Assembly: GCF_900187425.1 (NCBI RefSeq)
Contig: NZ_FYDJ01000003.1
Location: 150,987-214,986 of the forward strand
From: Pseudomonas sp. Irchel s3h14
GTDB lineage: Bacteria; Pseudomonadota; Gammaproteobacteria; Pseudomonadales; Pseudomonadaceae
DNA length: 64,000 nt
Reading direction: 5' to 3'
The translations under genes were made by a program, and so were the position numbers. Each line of letters starts with the position of its first letter. The stretch's first letter is position 1. Below, in pieces: positions 63,610 to 64,000 of the stretch. Below the pieces are notes generated by a model that was not told the DNA's origin, ran no database searches, and was given only the letters and a program-made list of their open reading frames with translations.

Positions 63610-64000
63610 GGTTTTCGGGTGACGATGTAGCGACCGGTTTCTTCCGCCGCCCGCGCCGGGTTCGATTGCTGCTGCAAGAAGTCCCAGCCCAGGCAGGCCA
63701 GTGCCAGCGATCGCGGAACGGCTTCACGACCACTGCTATAGCGCGTGATGCTGCGGGCACTGACCCCCAACGCTTCGGCCGCCTGATTGAGCGGCAGCCC
63801 GGTACGAGCGCGCCAGCCGATGAAGATCCGGGTGTTTTCGTCCGATGCATTTTGTGCAAGCGCATCCAGATAAAGAGTGTCTGCGCCGATCTGGATGTCC
63901 AGTTCGGGCCACTCAACGCTCCAGCCTTCATCACCCAGCGTTGCCCCTTCGAAAGCGCCAGCCTCCAGCAATGGCTGCAACCCTGGATAAGCGCGCAAGT
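63606..64000 (-). CDS. DUF2442/helix-turn-helix protein (partial)
   Basis: The frame is open at the right edge, so the N-terminus is missing. The visible part has a DUF2442-like domain (GDEGWSVEWPELDIQIGADT) followed by a helix-turn-helix (LNQAAEALGVSARSITRYSS). Such proteins resemble small transcription regulators or antitoxin-like DNA binders. It overlaps the end of the DUF748 gene by 4 bp in a convergent arrangement. No partner toxin is visible inside the window. Confidence 0.75.
   Translation of the reverse strand, partial: LRAYPGLQPLLEAGAFEGATLGDEGWSVEWPELDIQIGADTLYLDALAQNASDENTRIFIGWRARTGLPLNQAAEALGVSARSITRYSSGREAVPRSLALACLGWDFLQQQSNPARAAEETGRYIVTRKP

Noticed and set aside
1-64000. CRISPR arrays, tRNA or rRNA genes, prophage or insertion sequences
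   Set aside because: No spaced direct repeats, RNA-gene signatures, transposase or integrase frames were seen.

Overview
The window is a GC-rich chromosomal segment of a Pseudomonas, most likely of the P. fluorescens group. This rests on gene content (LapA-type adhesin with its own type I exporter, gbu locus, AceK, HrpA, LpxO, AzoR), on gene order resembling P. aeruginosa PA1413-PA1422 from memory, and on many short palindromic REP-like elements between genes. No rRNA, tRNA, CRISPR array, insertion sequence or prophage was seen.

Layout. 1-8164: the N-terminal part of a giant biofilm adhesin (minus strand, running off the left edge) with exact 732-bp tandem repeats, divergent from a complete type I secretion operon (outer-membrane channel, ABC ATPase, HlyD-type adaptor). 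8279-15870: TapT-like tRNA modification enzyme, then the gbu locus for 4-guanidinobutyrate use (LysR regulator, guanidinobutyrase, NTF2-like protein, NCS1 and SSS transporters), a metallo-beta-lactamase-fold hydrolase, and a 42-residue protein gene resembling PA1414, the locus linked to the sRNA SicX. 16010-24622: LysR/MFS pair, EamA exporter, CvfB-type S1 protein, TorF-type porin, lipoprotein and small hypothetical genes. 24695-36718: DEAD-box helicase, MscS-type channel, EamA plus MepB pair, AzoR, LysR, alpha/beta hydrolase plus PpiA, ABC exporter, aquaporin Z, GNAT-like protein. 37001-46811: porin with a candidate Pho box, KAS III-like enzyme, HrpA, AceK, EamA exporter.

46951-58921 is the main accessory region: a sugar-acid catabolic locus. 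One minus-strand unit encodes an MFS permease, a COG3618 lactonase-type amidohydrolase and a PdxA-family dehydrogenase. A second encodes an enolase-superfamily sugar-acid dehydratase, an AraD1-type protein and a ketoglutarate-semialdehyde-type dehydrogenase. A divergent plus-strand unit encodes a TctCBA transporter followed by a LysR regulator. I infer a lactone to acid to 2-keto-3-deoxy acid to 2-oxoglutarate route. Three copies of one 15-bp dyad (54522, 54651, 50926) and an identical A-rich 14-mer upstream of both tctC and the dehydratase suggest shared control.

58960-64000: an EamA exporter preceded by an unannotated 54-codon proline-rich ORF (59934-60098). Its start and stop sit on the two arms of an inverted repeat ending in a T-run, which looks like a translation-coupled attenuator and is the most novel candidate here. 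After it come LpxO, CysK, a DUF748 protein and a partial helix-turn-helix protein.
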